Below, one piece after another: positions 61,463 to 64,000 of a DNA stretch of 64,000 nucleotides. This stretch comes from Phytohabitans maris (GTDB lineage: Bacteria > Actinomycetota > Actinomycetes > Mycobacteriales > Micromonosporaceae). The first letter of the stretch is position 1, and each line of letters opens with the position of its first letter. The notes under the pieces are model-generated. The model was not told where the DNA came from, searched no databases, and worked only from the letters and a program-made list of their open reading frames with translations. The stretch lies in contig NZ_JAVHUY010000011.1 of NCBI RefSeq assembly GCF_031085175.1, positions 124,001-188,000 on the forward strand. Reading direction: 5' to 3'. The position numbers and the translations under genes are program-made.

Positions 61463-62407
61463 ATGAACACGCCAACCAGGATGGCCGGCTACGCCCTCGG
61501 GCTGGCGGCGGTCTTCGCCGCGGCCCTGGGCGCCGGCAAGGTGGTGGGTGGCCCGGAGCCGGCGCCGCCGGTGGCCGCCCACGACGGCGGTGGACACGGG
61601 GACGGCGGCGACGGCGGTCACGACAGCGCCGCGGCCGAGATGCCCGGTGGCCTGCAGGTCGCCCAGGATGGATACCGCCTCAGCCCGGTCAGCGGTGGAC
61701 TCCCGGTGGGTGACCCGGCGCCGTTCCAGTTTCGGATCCTCGGGCCGGACGGCACGCCGGTCACCGGCTACACGCCGACCCACGAAAAGCAGCTGCACCT
61801 GATCGCGGTGCGCCGCGACCTGACCGGCTTCCAGCACGTCCACCCCACGATGGCGGCGGACGGCACGTGGTCGGTCCCGCTCGCCGCGGACGCGCCGGGG
61901 CAGTACCGGATCTTCGCGGACTTCCAGCCGGCCGCCCGCGCGCAGGCGCTCACGCTCGGCGTGGACGTACCGGCCCGGGGCGACTACCGGCCCGCTCCCC
62001 TGCCGGCCCCGGAGCGCTCGGCGACCGTCGACGGCTACACGGTGACGCTCGCCGGCGACCTCGTGCCCGGTACCGCGTCGAAGCTCACACTCACCGTCAG
62101 CCGGGGCGGCCGGCCGGTCACCGACCTCCAGCCCTACCTGGCGGCGTACGGGCACCTGGTGGCCCTGCGCGACGGCGACCTGGCCTACCTGCACGTACAC
62201 CCGGACGGCGAGCCCGGCGACGGCAGGACCGCCCCGGGACCAGAGATCACGTTCTACGCGGAGGTCCCGTCCGCCGGGGCCTACCGGCTCTTCCTGGACT
62301 TCCAGCACGCTGGGAAGGTACGTACGGCGGCCTTCACCGCGACGGCGGGCGGCGCCGAGCTCCCCGCGGCGCCGGGCCACGACGACGACGGGCACACCCA
62401 TGGCTGA
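61463..62407 (+). CDS. Membrane-anchored/secreted His-rich protein of the copper operon
   Basis: 314-aa protein. An uncleaved or signal helix (about 8-27) is followed by a His/Asp/Gly-rich stretch (38-56) and two beta-rich repeats, each with a similar motif: [17 protein letters not shown] and [20 protein letters not shown]. The end is DDDGHTHG. The doubled HxH motifs and the CsoR box suggest external copper binding or delivery. No Shine-Dalgarno, consistent with leaderless translation. CopA follows 13 bases after the stop. Confidence 0.8.
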   Translation: MNTPTRMAGYALGLAAVFAAALGAGKVVGGPEPAPPVAAHDGGGHGDGGDGGHDSAAAEMPGGLQVAQDGYRLSPVSGGLPVGDPAPFQFRILGPDGTPVTGYTPTHEKQLHLIAVRRDLTGFQHVHPTMAADGTWSVPLAADAPGQYRIFADFQPAARAQALTLGVDVPARGDYRPAPLPAPERSATVDGYTVTLAGDLVPGTASKLTLTVSRGGRPVTDLQPYLAAYGHLVALRDGDLAYLHVHPDGEPGDGRTAPGPEITFYAEVPSAGAYRLFLDFQHAGKVRTAAFTATAGGAELPAAPGHDDDGHTHG

Positions 62408-62420
62408 GGGAGGAGGACGC

Positions 62421-64000
62421 GTGACGAACCTCGTGGAGCTGGAGATCGGCGGCATGACCTGCGCGTCCTGCGCCTCCCGGATCGAAAAGAAGCTCAACCG
62501 GATGGACGGGGTCAGCGCCACGGTCAACTACGCGACGGAGAAGGCGGCCGTGACGGTCACCGACCCGGCGGTGAGCGTGGCCGACCTGATCGCCACGGTG
62601 GAAAACACGGGGTACACCGCCGCCGTCCCCACGCCTGAGCCGGAAGCCGAGACGCCCCGGGAGGCGGACCCGCTCCGCACCCGCCTGCTCGTCTCGATCG
62701 CGCTCACCGTCCCGGTGGTGGTGCTGGCGATGGTGCCGGCCTGGCAGTTCGAGTACTGGCAGTGGCTCTCGCTCACGCTCGCCGCGCCGGTCGTCGCGTG
62801 GGGCGGGCTGCCGTTCCACCGGGCCGCCTGGGTCAACCTCCGGCACGGCGCCGCGACGATGGACACGCTGGTGTCGATGGGCACGCTGGCCGCGTTCGGC
62901 TGGTCGGTGTGGGCGCTGTTCTTCGGCACGGCCGGCGAGCCGGGCATGACCCACCCGTTCCGCTTCGCGATCGAGCGGGGTGACGGCTCGGGCAGCATCT
63001 ACCTGGAGGCCGCCGCCGGCGTGACGGTGTTCATCCTGGCCGGGCGCTACTTCGAGACCCGGGCCAAGCGCCGCGCCGGCGCCGCACTGCGCGCGCTGCT
63101 GGAGCTGGGCGCCAAGGACGTCGGGGTGCTGCGCGGCGGCGCCGAGGTGCGGATCCCGGTGGCCCAGCTCGCGGTCGGCGACCGGTTCGTGGTCCGCCCC
63201 GGCGAGAAGGTCGCCACCGACGGGGTCGTGGAGGAGGGCTCCTCGGCCGTCGACGCCAGCATGCTGACCGGTGAGTCGGTGCCGGTCGAGGTGGGCGCCG
63301 GCGACGCGGTGGTGGGCGCGACGGTCAACGCGGGCGGCCGCCTGGTCGTACGGGCCACCCGGGTCGGCGCCGACACCCAGCTGGCCCAGATGGCCACGCT
63401 CGTCGAGCGGGCGCAGACCGGCAAGGCGCAGGTGCAGCGGCTGGCCGACCGGATCTCCGGAGTCTTCGTACCCATCGTGATCGCGATCGCGGTCGGCACG
63501 CTCGGCTACTGGCTGGGCACCGGCAACGGCGCGACGGCCGCGTTCACCGCCGCGGTGGCCGTGCTGATCATCGCCTGCCCGTGCGCGCTCGGCCTGGCCA
63601 CGCCCACGGCGCTGCTGGTCGGCACCGGGCGCGGCGCCCAGCTCGGCATCCTGATCAAGGGACCCGAGGTGCTGGAGTCGACCCGCACCGTCGACACGGT
63701 CGTGCTCGACAAGACCGGCACGGTGACCACCGGCCAGATGGCGCTCGTCGACGTGACGGCCGGCGCCGGCGAAGACCGCGACGAGGTGCTGCGGCTGGCC
63801 GGCGCGGTCGAGGCCGGCTCCGAGCACCCGGTGGCACGCGCGATCGCCAGGGCCGCCGCCGAACGCGGCGCGCTGCCTCCGGTCGAGGGCTTCCGGAGCA
63901 CGCAGGGCGTCGGCGTGGAGGGCTCCGTCGAGGGGCTCGGCGTTACTGTCGGTCGCCCTGCCAGCGGGACTCGCGTACCAGATGATCTCGCGGCGGTGAT
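62421..64000 (+). CDS. copA: Copper-exporting P-type ATPase, 3' end outside window
   Basis: First 526 codons of a P1B-type Cu(I) pump. HMA domain with GMTCASC (11-17), transmembrane helices, TGES actuator loop near 284, CPC metal site in helix 6 (386-388) and phosphorylation site DKTGT from D430. The frame is open to the last base, so only the nucleotide-binding part and tail are missing. GTG start behind GGGAGGAGGA. It is the second gene of the CsoR-type operon and should pump Cu(I) out of the cytoplasm. Confidence 0.95.
   Translation, partial: MTNLVELEIGGMTCASCASRIEKKLNRMDGVSATVNYATEKAAVTVTDPAVSVADLIATVENTGYTAAVPTPEPEAETPREADPLRTRLLVSIALTVPVVVLAMVPAWQFEYWQWLSLTLAAPVVAWGGLPFHRAAWVNLRHGAATMDTLVSMGTLAAFGWSVWALFFGTAGEPGMTHPFRFAIERGDGSGSIYLEAAAGVTVFILAGRYFETRAKRRAGAALRALLELGAKDVGVLRGGAEVRIPVAQLAVGDRFVVRPGEKVATDGVVEEGSSAVDASMLTGESVPVEVGAGDAVVGATVNAGGRLVVRATRVGADTQLAQMATLVERAQTGKAQVQRLADRISGVFVPIVIAIAVGTLGYWLGTGNGATAAFTAAVAVLIIACPCALGLATPTALLVGTGRGAQLGILIKGPEVLESTRTVDTVVLDKTGTVTTGQMALVDVTAGAGEDRDEVLRLAGAVEAGSEHPVARAIARAAAERGALPPVEGFRSTQGVGVEGSVEGLGVTVGRPASGTRVPDDLAAV

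Overview
This window is chromosomal DNA from a high-GC, Gram-positive actinomycete, most likely a member of the Micromonosporaceae. The evidence is a very GC-rich third codon position, frequent GTG and TTG starts, the argS-lysA-hom and thrB-rho-rpmE-prfA neighbourhoods, lone AcrB-type and MFS exporters, a GH19 chitinase, and family-typical dispersed hairpins. The placement is inferred from gene order and composition, not from a search.

Region 1 (1-24000) is mostly housekeeping. It runs from a TPR/GGDEF diguanylate cyclase through prfA and rpmE, a T4-type polynucleotide kinase-phosphatase, a large secreted phosphodiester glycosidase/metallophosphoesterase, a stand-alone nitric oxide synthase and rho. 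The aspartate-family genes thrB, thrC, hom, lysA and argS follow. thrC is inverted and separated from thrB by an SPFH/ribbon-helix-helix pair, an MFS transporter and an RND transporter. Region 2 (24000-33800) holds DUF3105 and DUF305 membrane proteins, a domesticated IS630-type protein with a 24-bp coding minisatellite, and tRNA-Arg(CCG). Directly after the tRNA is a lower-GC gene fusing a GHKL ATPase to a PD-(D/E)XK nuclease, a candidate defence gene. RNase HI with extra zinc modules, a hotdog protein, the chitinase and a Ser/Thr kinase complete this region.

Region 3 (33800-45400) is a sugar-uptake locus: two ABC permeases, a binding protein and a six-hairpin glycosidase, divergent from a LacI repressor and a cytoplasmic GH5 enzyme. 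It is followed by a PPOX protein, an XRE-macrodomain protein and a small membrane ORF translationally coupled to a LuxR regulator.

Region 4 (45359-61400) is the most unusual part: a compact biosynthetic cluster with no PKS or NRPS. Aspartokinase, a GriI-like aldolase and a GriH-like dehydroquinate synthase II would turn aspartate semialdehyde and DHAP into 3-amino-4-hydroxybenzoate. PhzE-, PhzD- and PhzF-like enzymes would turn chorismate into dihydro-3-hydroxyanthranilate and its isomer. A PaaK-like adenylating ligase beside an amidohydrolase matches the pair that forms benzoxazoles in the nataxazole and A33853 pathways. Two FAD monooxygenases and LuxR/LAL regulators complete the set. My inference is a benzoxazole or ester/amide joining two different amino-hydroxybenzoate-type units. 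Region 5 (61428-64000) is a copper-responsive operon: a CsoR-type operator in a leaderless promoter, a secreted His-rich protein, and CopA, which runs off the window end.

Positions of motifs and start codons were read by eye; domain assignments rest on recognised motifs and not on database searches.
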